A stretch of DNA of 25,977 nt from Parachlamydiaceae bacterium (GCA_013698165.1 JACCVN010000363.1:1-25977), one strand, 5' to 3'. Counted from the first letter of the stretch, positions 7,881 through 16,231 are shown. The notes: generated by a model from the sequence alone, not told the origin. Made by a program: numbers and translations.

Positions 7881-8653
7881 AACGTAGCCGCATCTGTTTG
7901 ACGATTACGATCATCACGTTTATCTTCCTTTACCTTCCCATCTTCATGTTGATGATAAACTCCTTTAATGCGTCGCGTTTTGGGGGAGTTTGGGCAGGGT
8001 TTTCTTTAAAGTGGTATGAGCGCATGCTGCAAGAGAGCATCATGTGGGAGTCACTGCAAAATTCATTGATTGTGGCCATATCCTCGACGATCATTTCTAC
8101 GATTTTGGGCACTTTTGCCGCCTTTGCTCTTCATTTTTATCGATCGAAGACTCAGAAAGTGCATTATGCCTTGATTTATACACCGCTTGTCATTCCGGAT
8201 ATTTTGATGGGGATTAGCTTACTACTATTCTTTTTCGCCTTAAATATCAAATTAGGGTTGTTGACCATAACCATAGCACATACAACTTTTTGCGTCAGTT
8301 ATGTCACCATGGTAATGCTTTCAAAGCTTCAGCATTTTGACTTCTCTGTTGTAGAGGCAGCCCTTGATCTGGGAGCAAAGATGCCAGCGGTGATCAGACG
8401 CATTTTGCTGCCGCTGCTATCGCCGGGGATTTTTTCCGCTGCGCTACTGGCTTTTACATTATCCATAGACGACTTTGTGATCACATTTTTTATGGCAGGT
8501 GAGGGTACATCAACACTTCCGATTTATATTTATAGCATGGGAAAATTTGGAGCGACACCAATTATCAATGCACTTTCGACGGCTATTCTTTGCATCACAT
8601 TTCTTTTTGTGCTGTTGTTCCATACATTTTCTCGTGAGGAAGGCGAAATATGA
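7877..8653 (+). CDS. potC: ABC transporter permease, PotC type
   Basis: Second permease, 258 residues (E. coli PotC 264), with about six membrane helices starting at residues 6-28. The EAA loop is EAALDLGAKMPAV, followed by LLPLLSPGIFSA, as usual for PotC. It starts at the ATG overlapping the potB stop and ends overlapping the potD start (ATGA). With PotB it should form the translocation pore. Confidence 0.87.
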   Translation: MKRSRICLTITIITFIFLYLPIFMLMINSFNASRFGGVWAGFSLKWYERMLQESIMWESLQNSLIVAISSTIISTILGTFAAFALHFYRSKTQKVHYALIYTPLVIPDILMGISLLLFFFALNIKLGLLTITIAHTTFCVSYVTMVMLSKLQHFDFSVVEAALDLGAKMPAVIRRILLPLLSPGIFSAALLAFTLSIDDFVITFFMAGEGTSTLPIYIYSMGKFGATPIINALSTAILCITFLFVLLFHTFSREEGEI

Positions 8654-9693
8654 AATTTCCAAAAGCTATTGTAACTAGTGTGGCAATAATGATTCTTCCC
8701 CTCATTGCTTTGTTAATAGGGGGTTGTGGTACATCAAACAAGCAGAAGTTATATATTTATACTTGGAGCGAGATTTTTGATCCGGCTTTGATTGCGGAAT
8801 TTGAAACCAAGTTCGATTGCAAAGTTATTATTGATATTTTCGATACCAATGAATCGATGTATGCCAAACTGAAGCTAACTTCCGCAGGATATGATATTAT
8901 TTGTCCAAGCCATTACTTCGTGAGTATTCTGGCACAGCAGAAAATGATCCAAGCATTAGATTCGAAGCTTTTACCAGACCTCATGAACTTGGACCCTAAG
9001 TATTTTACTTTGACCGACCCGTTGTATGCGGTGCCTTACATAGTAAGCTTTTCAGGTATCGGTTATCGTCAGGATAAAATTAATGAGATTTCCCCTTCCT
9101 ATGGTGTTTTTGGGCGCGTTGATCTGCGCGGGCGGATGACTATGCTTAATGATAGCCGTGAAGCAATCGGCGCAGCCTTGAAATATTTAGGGTATAGCGT
9201 TAATTCCAGAGAACCCAAAGAAATTGAAAAAGCCGGCGATCTGCTGATACAATGGAAAAAAAACCTGGCGAAATTTGAAAGCGAGCAGTACAAAAGCGGC
9301 CTTTCAAGCGGTGAATTTTTAGTTGTCCAAGGGTATTCCACAGATATTTTACAGGTGCAATCCGAGAATAAAAGTGTGGTTTTTCTTTTTCCCAGTGAGG
9401 GAGTGATCACATCTATCGATTGCTTGTCTATTCCAGAAGGCGCCCAAAATACTGAGCTTGCCTATAAATTCATTAATTTTATGATAGGCACTGAAGTGGC
9501 AGCCCAAAATATCCGATATGCTGCTGCCCTTTCACCCGTTGCAAGCGCCTATCCATTGTTAGGTGAAGATATTCGTAACAATCCCATATACTTCCCTCCC
9601 AAAGACGTTATCGACAAGATGGAGCGGATTGAAGACCTTCAGGGTGACGTTCAGTATTATTATAAAACGTGGGACAGGGTAAAGGCTAGTTAA
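8650..9693 (+). CDS. potD: Periplasmic substrate-binding lipoprotein, PotD type
   Basis: 347 residues, E. coli PotD 348. The N-terminal hydrophobic segment ends in the lipobox IGGC (23-26), so Cys26 is probably lipidated and the protein tethered in the periplasm. The mature protein begins with the PotD-like YIYTWSEIFDPALIAEFE and later has YAVPYIVSFSGIGY, and FPSEGVITSIDCLSIP followed by a FINFM helix. These are the positions where E. coli PotD places aromatic residues around the polyamine (PYIWG, IFWMDSLAIP). Here two of the Trp are absent, so the ligand may differ. It is last in the operon, overlapping potC by 4 bases. I see no hairpin terminator directly after it. Confidence 0.83.
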   Translation: MKFPKAIVTSVAIMILPLIALLIGGCGTSNKQKLYIYTWSEIFDPALIAEFETKFDCKVIIDIFDTNESMYAKLKLTSAGYDIICPSHYFVSILAQQKMIQALDSKLLPDLMNLDPKYFTLTDPLYAVPYIVSFSGIGYRQDKINEISPSYGVFGRVDLRGRMTMLNDSREAIGAALKYLGYSVNSREPKEIEKAGDLLIQWKKNLAKFESEQYKSGLSSGEFLVVQGYSTDILQVQSENKSVVFLFPSEGVITSIDCLSIPEGAQNTELAYKFINFMIGTEVAAQNIRYAAALSPVASAYPLLGEDIRNNPIYFPPKDVIDKMERIEDLQGDVQYYYKTWDRVKAS

Positions 9694-9789
9694 TCAAACG
9701 TCAAAGCTTCTCAGGGATATAGTTTTTAATAGTCTGGATTGTCAGATAAGCAGCAATAGCACAATGTAAAACCGATTTAAAAAAATAAT

Positions 9790-9818
9790 TTGCATGCTTA
9801 TAGTTTTTTTTATACAAT
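9790..9818 (+). promoter_or_regulatory. Housekeeping promoter for the small membrane protein and glycosyltransferase
   Basis: TTGCAT (9790-9795), a 17-bp spacer including a run of eight Ts, then TACAAT (9813-9818). Spacing is ideal for the major sigma factor. The predicted start near 9825 leaves a leader of about 90 nt before the ATG at 9914. Confidence 0.6.
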
Positions 9819-9913
9819 GAAGTTAAGCCAGTTATAATCTGTTGAAGTGAATTTTTTTTATTAAAAATCACAGGATCAATGAGATGGCTGTTCACACATT
9901 TGTAGGAGGGATT

Positions 9914-10387
9914 ATGGACCCAAATAATTTAAAAGAAGATCCTCAAGACAGCTCCTCTTCAAAAAAAATCAACGAAGATTTGTCAGCAAAGAAGAAGTTT
10001 GATGACTTTGGAGGCGTACGCTTTTCTAAACCGATAAGAAAAGAAGAAAAATCTGGCAGTGATATTCTATCATTTATGAAAGAAAACACTAGAGATACCA
10101 TCGCTTATGTTGTTTTAATTGCGGGAATTATGATGATGTTTTTTGACAATGTCGCCATTTATGGTGGTTTAATTGTTGGAGTCATCTTTGGGCTTTATTT
10201 TGCTAAAGAGTTAGCTTATTTGGTGACTAACGCGGGAACTTTAATCGAAGAACAGGGCGTTCCAAAAACCTTGATGATTGGAGCTCTTTTGTTAATTTTT
10301 CTGCTTAAAGTCCCTTTTGTATTTATAGGTGCAGCTCTTGTAGCGGTTTTGAAGGCGTTTTTTGGCGATGATATTTTGAAAAATTAA
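9914..10387 (+). CDS. Small membrane protein of unknown function
   Basis: 157 residues from the chosen ATG, which has AGGAGGG (9904-9910) just upstream; the open frame extends to 9884 but without such a site. Residues 1-60 are charged and hydrophilic with a Ser/Lys/Asp-rich stretch. Hydrophobic segments follow at about 62-78, 81-97 and 119-147, the last long enough for one or two helices. I do not recognise the family. The gene is preceded by its own promoter and followed after 21 nt by the glycosyltransferase, so the two are probably co-transcribed. Confidence 0.75.
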   Translation: MDPNNLKEDPQDSSSSKKINEDLSAKKKFDDFGGVRFSKPIRKEEKSGSDILSFMKENTRDTIAYVVLIAGIMMMFFDNVAIYGGLIVGVIFGLYFAKELAYLVTNAGTLIEEQGVPKTLMIGALLLIFLLKVPFVFIGAALVAVLKAFFGDDILKN

Positions 10388-10408
10388 TGTTAGCTGAGAG
10401 TGTGACGA

Positions 10409-11269
10409 TTGTTAAACCCATCGATTGGTGTTATCGTACCGACGCTTTGTGCAAGGCGACATTTGCATTTTTGCCTCGCGCCCTTCATAAAGTCACCTTT
10501 GCGTCCACGCATACTTGTGATTGATTCTTCCTCACAGGACGATACAGCAGAATACGCCAAGGAACTTGGAGCAGATGTGCTGATCGTCCCTGCAAAAGAA
10601 TTTAATCATGGAAGTACTCGTGAACTTGCCCGGCGGCATTTAAAAACAGATATCGTCGTTATGGTCACTCAGGATTGCTATCTTGAAAATTCACGTGTAC
10701 TCGAAATACTTGTTGCCCCTTTAATCGAAATGAAATCTTCGGTGGCTTATGCGCGTCAACGCCCTCATATAGGCGCTGGAGTTTTAGAATCCTTTCTTCG
10801 TGATTTTAATTATCCAGCGGAGAGCCATATCAGAAGCCTTGCAGACCTTAAGCAATATGGGAGTTACTCCTTTTTTTGTTCCAATTCTTGCGCAGCCTAC
10901 CTTAATAAGGCTTTAGATGAGATTGGTGGCTTTGAACACGTTTTGTTAGGTGAAGATACGGTGGCGGTGGCTAAGTTATTGCATAAAGGACATTCCATTG
11001 CCTACGTCGCTGAGGCTGTCGCTAGACATTCACATACATATACATTAAGAGAAGAATTTAAGCGCGCTTATGATACCGGTAAAGCGCGACGCGGATACCA
11101 TCATCTACTTGCTACGGGAGGACTTGATACCGTCCGTGGTAAAGCCTACGCTCTCGCTTTAACAAAAAAACTGTTTCGAGAGTGTCCTCAGTTGCTGCCT
11201 TATGCAGCACTCCAAACCACAGTCAAATGGCTCGGCTATAAGCTTGGGTGGAACGCTGAAAATTCGTAG
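10409..11269 (+). CDS. Family-2 glycosyltransferase, rhamnosyltransferase-like
   Basis: A 286-residue GT-A fold protein. It begins at once with the nucleotide-binding strand IGVIVPT (6-12), then LVIDSSSQDDT (36-46). EFNHGSTR (64-71) is typical of rhamnosyltransferase-type GT2 enzymes. VTQDCYL (86-92) stands for the metal-binding DxD region. GGFEHVLLGEDT and RHSHTYTLREEFKRAYDTG fit the acceptor part of this subgroup. No membrane helix is evident. The start is TTG at 10409, since a TGA stop lies in frame at 10403 and GAGAG lies 8 nt upstream; no earlier start is possible. It probably adds a sugar to a surface polysaccharide or lipid; donor and acceptor cannot be read from sequence. Confidence 0.8.
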   Translation: MLNPSIGVIVPTLCARRHLHFCLAPFIKSPLRPRILVIDSSSQDDTAEYAKELGADVLIVPAKEFNHGSTRELARRHLKTDIVVMVTQDCYLENSRVLEILVAPLIEMKSSVAYARQRPHIGAGVLESFLRDFNYPAESHIRSLADLKQYGSYSFFCSNSCAAYLNKALDEIGGFEHVLLGEDTVAVAKLLHKGHSIAYVAEAVARHSHTYTLREEFKRAYDTGKARRGYHHLLATGGLDTVRGKAYALALTKKLFRECPQLLPYAALQTTVKWLGYKLGWNAENS

Positions 11270-11331
11270 CTTGCCCTTCTGATGTCGAATAAATACTCAA
11301 TATCGCTTGAAATCGAAATTCTCTTCTTTGT

Positions 11332-12372
11332 CTATTTTTTCAGAGGAAAATATGTGTAGTCAGGTAACCGGGAGGTCATATCAAATTCTTTGGTAGTATT
11401 CCCTAATTCATCTTTGTAAAGATGAACATTTTCGTAGATACGCGTACCTGTGAAACCAGAACTATCGGTGAGATGTACTTTAGCTTTTTCATCATTTAAT
11501 TTTTTTGCTAAAATGTTGTAAAGAAGTAAATATCCAAGACCTTTACCCTTATGTTTTTCTTCCGTTGCAATCCACATCACTTCGTAGTGATCAGAATCTT
11601 TTTTTTGGATTAGGTTTTGAAAGGAGCCTAAATTGTCACATTTTGCCTTATTTTTGCAAACAATAGCATGACCAAAAAGTTGTTCAGAGTCTTTGAGTTC
11701 AAAGACTTCTACATTTTCAGCAAAATAATTATAAGATTCTACCTTTGGAGGTTCGGAAGAGTTTTTAGCTTTAGAAGGTTCAATTTCTCCAAAAAGATCA
11801 AAATCTTCACTATCATCATCGATTATTTTATTAAAAGCAAAATGATATGAGGAATTTTCATCACTGGATAGGGGTTTAAAAGAGCACTTATCTTCAGCTT
11901 GCAGCTTCCGTTCATTGATAAATTCGCAAAGGGAGAGTCGATTTTTTTCGATATACCTCATGATTTCTGGTTTTATTTTACTCGCTTCTTGTGGAGTCAT
12001 TTTAAATAGTATTTTCATGAACTGATTATGATTTTTATTGTCCATGGCTGAGGAAATTTGGGTAGTTAATTCTGTGGTGATATCTAATTTGAAATTTCTT
12101 ATGGGAGATTTATTCAAAGAATGAAGTTCTTTCAGACTTTCTTTAATACTACTAGCTGATAGATCCTTTTGTTTTTTTAATGCATCTTTAAATATGTTTG
12201 GAATGTCTCCTTTGGAATCAGATAACATATAATAGGAGCGTCCATTAATGATCACCTTTTGAGCATCTTCATTTTTTTTTAATGATTTGCTATCTCCTAT
12301 TTTTAAGACATGTTTTTGATCATGAACAGTAAAACTAACATCGAGCTCTTGAAATGGACGAAATGAATTCAT
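11332..12372 (-). CDS. GNAT-domain acetyltransferase-like protein with unrecognised N-terminal part
   Basis: 346 residues. Residues about 215-320 resemble a GNAT N-acetyltransferase: strand EVMWIAT (264-270), then the acetyl-CoA pyrophosphate loop HKGKGLGYLL (274-283) and a following helix LYNILAKKLN. Residues 1-210 are Lys/Ser/Asp-rich and match no family I know. They include an acidic stretch IIDDDSEDFDLFGE (183-196). No signal peptide or membrane segment. Start: AAAGG lies 8 nt before the ATG, and a perfect TATAAT (minus strand, 12416-12411) lies about 40 nt upstream without a clear -35 box. It is monocistronic and converges with the glycosyltransferase. The target could be a protein, a small molecule or a host substrate; this is open. 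Confidence 0.7.
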   Translation of the reverse strand: MNSFRPFQELDVSFTVHDQKHVLKIGDSKSLKKNEDAQKVIINGRSYYMLSDSKGDIPNIFKDALKKQKDLSASSIKESLKELHSLNKSPIRNFKLDITTELTTQISSAMDNKNHNQFMKILFKMTPQEASKIKPEIMRYIEKNRLSLCEFINERKLQAEDKCSFKPLSSDENSSYHFAFNKIIDDDSEDFDLFGEIEPSKAKNSSEPPKVESYNYFAENVEVFELKDSEQLFGHAIVCKNKAKCDNLGSFQNLIQKKDSDHYEVMWIATEEKHKGKGLGYLLLYNILAKKLNDEKAKVHLTDSSGFTGTRIYENVHLYKDELGNTTKEFDMTSRLPDYTYFPLKK

Positions 12373-12563
12373 AAAACGCCTTTAAAATAAAAATCTAAAT
12401 TCCATAATTTATTATAGCATTGATAATATTTAAAAGCTTATGAGGCTAGATTTTTATGGGTAACTAAATATGAGCTTCAACTGTTTTTATGCAATCCGTG
12501 AAATTTTGACTTCGCACCATGCAATTTTTCCTCTGTTCACTTTTCAGCTAAAAATCTTAAAGT

Positions 12564-12579
12564 CGAGTCTGTAGGCTCG
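12564..12579 (-). terminator. Weak hairpin downstream of the methyltransferase gene
   Basis: CGAGTC and GGCTCG pair around TGTA, 60-75 nt past the methyltransferase stop. Read on the minus strand it is followed by a loosely T-rich tract. It may be the end of the uppS operon, but the T-run is poor. Confidence 0.3.
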
Positions 12580-12640
12580 GTAGTAGTGATTTTTTTCCAC
12601 AAATTTTGTATATTTGTTCTTGCCTGCGGAATAAACTACA

Positions 12641-13495
12641 CTATCCTGATTTTTTAGCTGTGAAAATCCCATATTGCCATAAGTTTTTCTTTAGCGTGAG
12701 ATATTGATAGTAGGCGGCCCAAATGTTGTCCGTTTGAATTTTTGAACGCACACCGAACCATTCTCCAATTTTGGACATTGCCAAAGCTGGAAAAGAGATC
12801 CAATAGAGCCGTTTAGATGAGCGCATGACGTTAAGAGTGATATCCCGATAATTGATGTCTTGAAAGCCAGCTGCTGAAAGTTCTCGTTGAAAAATCTCCA
12901 CCGTCTCTAAACTTGAAACACCCCAGCCTTTAAGCCATACAGTCATATTAGAAGCATCGTTTTGTTGGAGATTTTTATTTAGCTGAAAGCCGTCGGCTAC
13001 AACCAAACGCCCGAATGGTTTTAACAGACGAAATGCTTCTTTGATAAATGCTGCTTTGTTTTCAGCGTGGCAGATACTTTCGATTCCCCAGATCACATCA
13101 AAACTTTCATCGGCAAAAGAAGTTTGGGTAAAGTCCATGACATAAAATTTTGGGGGACAAGAAAGGCTCGCATTTTTTGCTTGCAATGTAGCCATTTCCA
13201 CTTGTTTTGCACTTATGGTGATGCCTGTTGTATCGCATCCATAGCGGCGGGAAAGGAAAAGGGAGCTTCCTCCTACTCCGCATCCGGCATCCAAAACTTT
13301 ATCATTTGAGGTGATGTTAACCAGTTCCGCTAAAATTTCATTTTCTCGTTCTAAGGCATCTGCAAGAGTTTTTGTCGTATTATCCCAATAACCTGCGTGC
13401 ATAGCAAAGCTGCGGTCTAAATTCCAGAAGAGACGATAGTCGCTTACACAGTGATCATAATAAGAAATAATATCTTCTTTTGCCGATGATGTCAT
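12641..13495 (-). CDS. SAM-dependent methyltransferase, tocopherol/sterol/cyclopropane-type
   Basis: 284 residues with a class I SAM fold. Motif I VLDAGCGVGG is at 67-76. An acidic residue after the second strand is not obvious (GCDTTGIT). Motif II/post-II runs FYVMDFTQTSFADESFDVIWGIESICHAE with segments at 117-144, and a post-motif III segment is LLKPFGRLVVADG (157-169). MHAGYWD (32-38) near the N-terminus and the ES-x-CH segment are shared with gamma-tocopherol, sterol C24 and cyclopropane fatty acid methyltransferases, so a lipid or quinone-like acceptor is likely. No membrane helix. AAGGG lies 8 nt before the ATG. It follows cmk by 26 bp and is probably the last gene of the uppS-cdsA-cmk operon. 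Confidence 0.8.
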   Translation of the reverse strand: MTSSAKEDIISYYDHCVSDYRLFWNLDRSFAMHAGYWDNTTKTLADALERENEILAELVNITSNDKVLDAGCGVGGSSLFLSRRYGCDTTGITISAKQVEMATLQAKNASLSCPPKFYVMDFTQTSFADESFDVIWGIESICHAENKAAFIKEAFRLLKPFGRLVVADGFQLNKNLQQNDASNMTVWLKGWGVSSLETVEIFQRELSAAGFQDINYRDITLNVMRSSKRLYWISFPALAMSKIGEWFGVRSKIQTDNIWAAYYQYLTLKKNLWQYGIFTAKKSG

Positions 13496-13521
13496 TGAGT
13501 GACCCTTAGATTATATCATTT

Positions 13522-14211
13522 CTATTTGAGAGATTTTTTAGCTTTGAGACTATCTTTAATTTCTAAAATTTTGATGACCACTCCATCGATATTCAAATCT
13601 GAAGTATCCACCAATATGGCATCCTCGGCTTGTTTTAAAGGAGAGTGAACGCGGGTGGAATCAGTGTTGTCGCGCCTATTTAAGTCTTCTAACGCCATTT
13701 CAAGGGTCAGATTTTGAGTTTCATTAGGGAATTTTGCTTTTAGCTCATCAAAACGTCTTTTGGCGCGTACTTCAGGTCTTGCAGTTAGAAAGATTTTCAT
13801 GTCTGCATTAGGGAATACGACCGTCCCCATATCCCTTCCTTCAAAGACAGCATTGACGCCGGAAGCAAAATTGCGTTGCATGCTCACAAGCTTTTCTCGG
13901 ATCTCCGGATTGGCTGAAACTGCAGAGACTCGAGAGGTAACAGCCTCGGCCCTGATAGCTTGTGTAATGTCTTCTTGATCTATGAAATAATGACGTTCAC
14001 CCTTCTTGTTTTTGATATTGAAAGCAAATCCATTGATCAGTTTTTCGAGGTCTTCTGGGTTATTTAAGTCGTAGTTTTTTTGGATTGCTAGCCAGGTGAA
14101 AGCGCGGTACATGGCGCCGGTATCGAAAAAAATGTAGCCTAATTCTTCAGCCAGTTTTTTTGCGATAGTGCTTTTACCTGTAGCTACAGGACCATCAATA
14201 GTAATAATCAT
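13522..14211 (-). CDS. cmk: Cytidylate kinase
   Basis: Phosphorylates CMP and dCMP with ATP in the cytoplasm. 229 residues, the usual length. The P-loop GPVATGKST is at 7-15, followed by LGYIFFDTGAMYRAF, the NMP-binding region with the typical DTGAMYRA motif. VFEGRDMGTVVFPNADMKIFLTA is split by the conserved GRDMGT. RRDNTDSTRVHSPL matches the C-terminal lid (RD..D..R..SPL). The start overlaps the cdsA stop by ATGA. The same neighbours in the same order occur in Chlamydia (CT450-CT452, from memory). Confidence 0.95.
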   Translation of the reverse strand: MIITIDGPVATGKSTIAKKLAEELGYIFFDTGAMYRAFTWLAIQKNYDLNNPEDLEKLINGFAFNIKNKKGERHYFIDQEDITQAIRAEAVTSRVSAVSANPEIREKLVSMQRNFASGVNAVFEGRDMGTVVFPNADMKIFLTARPEVRAKRRFDELKAKFPNETQNLTLEMALEDLNRRDNTDSTRVHSPLKQAEDAILVDTSDLNIDGVVIKILEIKDSLKAKKSLK

Positions 14212-15086
14212 AGATGAACTCCATTAAACTGAGCTTGAAGAAACAGATAAACAAGGGGAGCCGTAAAAATTATTGAATCAACCATGTCAAAGACACCACC
14301 GACGCCCGGAAGATTATTGCTATCTTTGACCCCGGCATCTCTTTTAAGCAATGATTCCGCAAGATCGCCAAATTGGGCTAAGATACTTATACATATGCCC
14401 AGCAGAAGACTTTGGGTAAAGGTAATTTCCATACACCACTTCTGAGGAGCAACATTGGCAATGAAATAGAAGGCCACGCTGACAGCCATTGAGGTTAAAA
14501 GCCCCCCTATGGCACCTTCAAGAGTCTTCTTAGGGCTTAGATTTGGTGCTAATGGCGTGCGGCCGATATATTTACCCACAAAATAAGCGCCGGTATCAGT
14601 CATTTTTGTCACAAAAAGCGTATATAAAAGCCAGCAGCGGCCATCTTGCGCACTTGTTTCAGGAAAAAAATAATTGATTTTCACCAAAAAAGAGAGAGGA
14701 ATCGCCAAATAAGCAATGCCGAAGGTTGTCATGGCAATATTGCTTAGGGGATTACCCCCCTGAATTAAATAATAACCAAAAAAACTTAAAAGTGCGGTTA
14801 ATAAAATAGCTTCCGGCAGGATTGCAAGTTGAACATGCTTTATACTTAAGTAGGTGGCAAACGTATAGAGAGTTGAAAATGCTATAGCTGCAGTTGCAAG
14901 GGGATTGAACTTTTTGATATTGGCGAGATGAAAAAGCTCTGAGAGGGCTCCGGCAATAGTGGCAGCTATTAAAGTAATATAGAAAAAAGGGATTGCAAAG
15001 GAATAATAGATGATTAACCAAACAACAAGCACAACTATGCTGTTGACCAAAACCCGCTGTCCAAAATTGCTCATTTTGTCAAGCAT
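14208..15086 (-). CDS. cdsA: Phosphatidate cytidylyltransferase (CDP-diacylglycerol synthase)
   Basis: Makes CDP-diacylglycerol from CTP and phosphatidate in the inner membrane. 292 residues with about eight hydrophobic segments. The central KMTDTGAYFVGKYIGRTPLAP-type region with DTGAY is conserved, as is KTLEGAIGG. The C-terminal signature reads LLKRDAGVKDSNNLPGVGG then VFDMVDS: the KR and KD pairs and the final Asp are kept, but His and Arg of the usual PGHGG..DR are Val and Met. It overlaps uppS by one base (TAATG) and cmk by four. Confidence 0.93.
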   Translation of the reverse strand: MLDKMSNFGQRVLVNSIVVLVVWLIIYYSFAIPFFYITLIAATIAGALSELFHLANIKKFNPLATAAIAFSTLYTFATYLSIKHVQLAILPEAILLTALLSFFGYYLIQGGNPLSNIAMTTFGIAYLAIPLSFLVKINYFFPETSAQDGRCWLLYTLFVTKMTDTGAYFVGKYIGRTPLAPNLSPKKTLEGAIGGLLTSMAVSVAFYFIANVAPQKWCMEITFTQSLLLGICISILAQFGDLAESLLKRDAGVKDSNNLPGVGGVFDMVDSIIFTAPLVYLFLQAQFNGVHL

Positions 15087-15847
15087 TACATGCCTCCTAG
15101 GCGTCGATCGCGTGATTGAAAATTCAGAATGGCATTAAAAAGGCAATTATGATTGAAATCGGGCCATAAAACTTCTGTCACGTATATTTCTGCATATGAC
15201 ATTTGCCAAAGCAGGTAATTGCTTAAACGCATTTCTCCACTCGTCCGGATAAAAAGATCGGGATCACCCCAAGGTGTTGTATCTAGATACTGACTGATCA
15301 AATTTTCGTCAATCTTATCCTTGGAAATTTTTTTGCTGTCCATATCGGCAATGATTGCGCAGACAGCTCGGCAGATTTCATTGCGGCTGCCATAATTTAA
15401 AGCCATCACCATATTTATATCGTCACAAGATGCTGTGGCAATTTTAGCCTCTTCAACAGCTTGCCTAGCATGACTAGGGAGTTGTGAGAGGTCTCCGATG
15501 CTGCAGACCTTGATGCCATAGTCGATCATTGTATCGCGCTGTTTAGTGAGAAAATCCTCTAATAACCACATCAGCATATTGACCTCTTCAGGCTGTCGAG
15601 ACCAATTTTCAGTAGAAAAAAGATAGATGGACACAGTTTTGACGCCAAGCTCCCTGGCAGCTTTCACGATTTCTATCAGGTTATCTCCGCCCTTTCGATG
15701 GCCAGAGAAAGCTGGTAAGTGATTTTTCTTTGCCCAACGGCGATTGCCATCGGGAATAATTGTCAAATGACGGGGAATACGTTGCAACTCTAAAGCCGAA
15801 AGCTGTTGAGAGGAATAAAAATTTGTCTTTAAGGAAGCTTGTCTCAT
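15086..15847 (-). CDS. uppS: Isoprenyl (undecaprenyl) diphosphate synthase
   Basis: Condenses isopentenyl diphosphate into the long cis-prenyl carrier used for cell-wall and surface glycan precursors; cytoplasmic and peripheral. 253 residues, typical length. Motif I IPDGNRRWAKK begins at 31 with the catalytic Asp33. Conserved GHRKGG follows, then LYLFSTENW-like IYLFSTENWSR, and the C-terminal RTSGEMRLSNYLLWQ with YAEIYVTEVLWPDF. No membrane helix. It is the first gene of the uppS-cdsA-cmk-methyltransferase operon. The intergenic region before it is shared with the divergent sigma-54-type gene. Its own ribosome-binding site is weak. Confidence 0.95.
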   Translation of the reverse strand: MRQASLKTNFYSSQQLSALELQRIPRHLTIIPDGNRRWAKKNHLPAFSGHRKGGDNLIEIVKAARELGVKTVSIYLFSTENWSRQPEEVNMLMWLLEDFLTKQRDTMIDYGIKVCSIGDLSQLPSHARQAVEEAKIATASCDDINMVMALNYGSRNEICRAVCAIIADMDSKKISKDKIDENLISQYLDTTPWGDPDLFIRTSGEMRLSNYLLWQMSYAEIYVTEVLWPDFNHNCLFNAILNFQSRDRRLGGM

Positions 15848-15980
15848 TTAACACGCTCGAGAGTTTTTGGCAGTACTATCTTTCAATTAAACCATAAAAA
15901 CAAAAATCTCGTCGAGGTAAACCAACTCAGAGAGGGTAAAAAATGCTCCCAAAGGATTTTTTAAGAAATTTTAACCCATT

Positions 15981-15996
15981 TGGCACGTAAAATGCA
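15981..15996 (+). promoter_or_regulatory. Sigma-54 (-24/-12) promoter
   Basis: TGGCACG-N4-ATGCA matches the sigma-54 consensus TGGCAYR-N4-TTGCW with one mismatch. The GG (15982-15983) and GC (15994-15995) are separated by exactly 10 bp, as required. The start would be near 16007, about 30 nt before the ATG at 16037. I find no well-spaced -35/-10 pair for the same gene. The activator site is not recognisable; the upstream 130 bp are shared with the uppS promoter region. Confidence 0.72.
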
Positions 15997-16036
15997 CTGA
16001 TTAAAACGTATTCTTTTAATCAGGGAGGGTTTCAAT

Positions 16037-16231
16037 ATGGAAACGAAAGTCCAACTACAAAAAAAGCTTGCGATCTTAGAATCTGCAAATGACCACTTGA
16101 TTTCAGAGTTAGCTTATATTGATGAATTGATGTACCTCATAGGATTTAACAACGGGCTTGATGGCTTGAAAGAAACTGCACAGGAATTTTGTGAGGATCT
16201 TGAAAGCAACCCGCTTGATGAATATCAATAA
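16037..16231 (+). CDS. Small helical protein behind a sigma-54 promoter
   Basis: 64 residues. GGAGG lies 8 nt before the ATG, a strong ribosome-binding site, so I am confident it is translated. Residues 1-35 form a heptad-like helix (VQLQKKLAILESANDHL and LAYIDEL). The C-terminal half is acidic. No signal peptide or membrane segment. I do not recognise the family with certainty. A small protein of this kind is among the predicted sigma-54 targets of C. trachomatis (CT652.1, from memory), a relation that needs an alignment. It is monocistronic and converges with the CPAF gene. Confidence 0.72.
   Translation: METKVQLQKKLAILESANDHLISELAYIDELMYLIGFNNGLDGLKETAQEFCEDLESNPLDEYQ

Noticed and set aside
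9701..9895. 64-codon minus-strand frame between potD and the small membrane protein
   Set aside because: It overlaps the good plus-strand promoter at 9790-9818, lacks a ribosome-binding site and has no known relative. A transposase fragment was considered but not supported.
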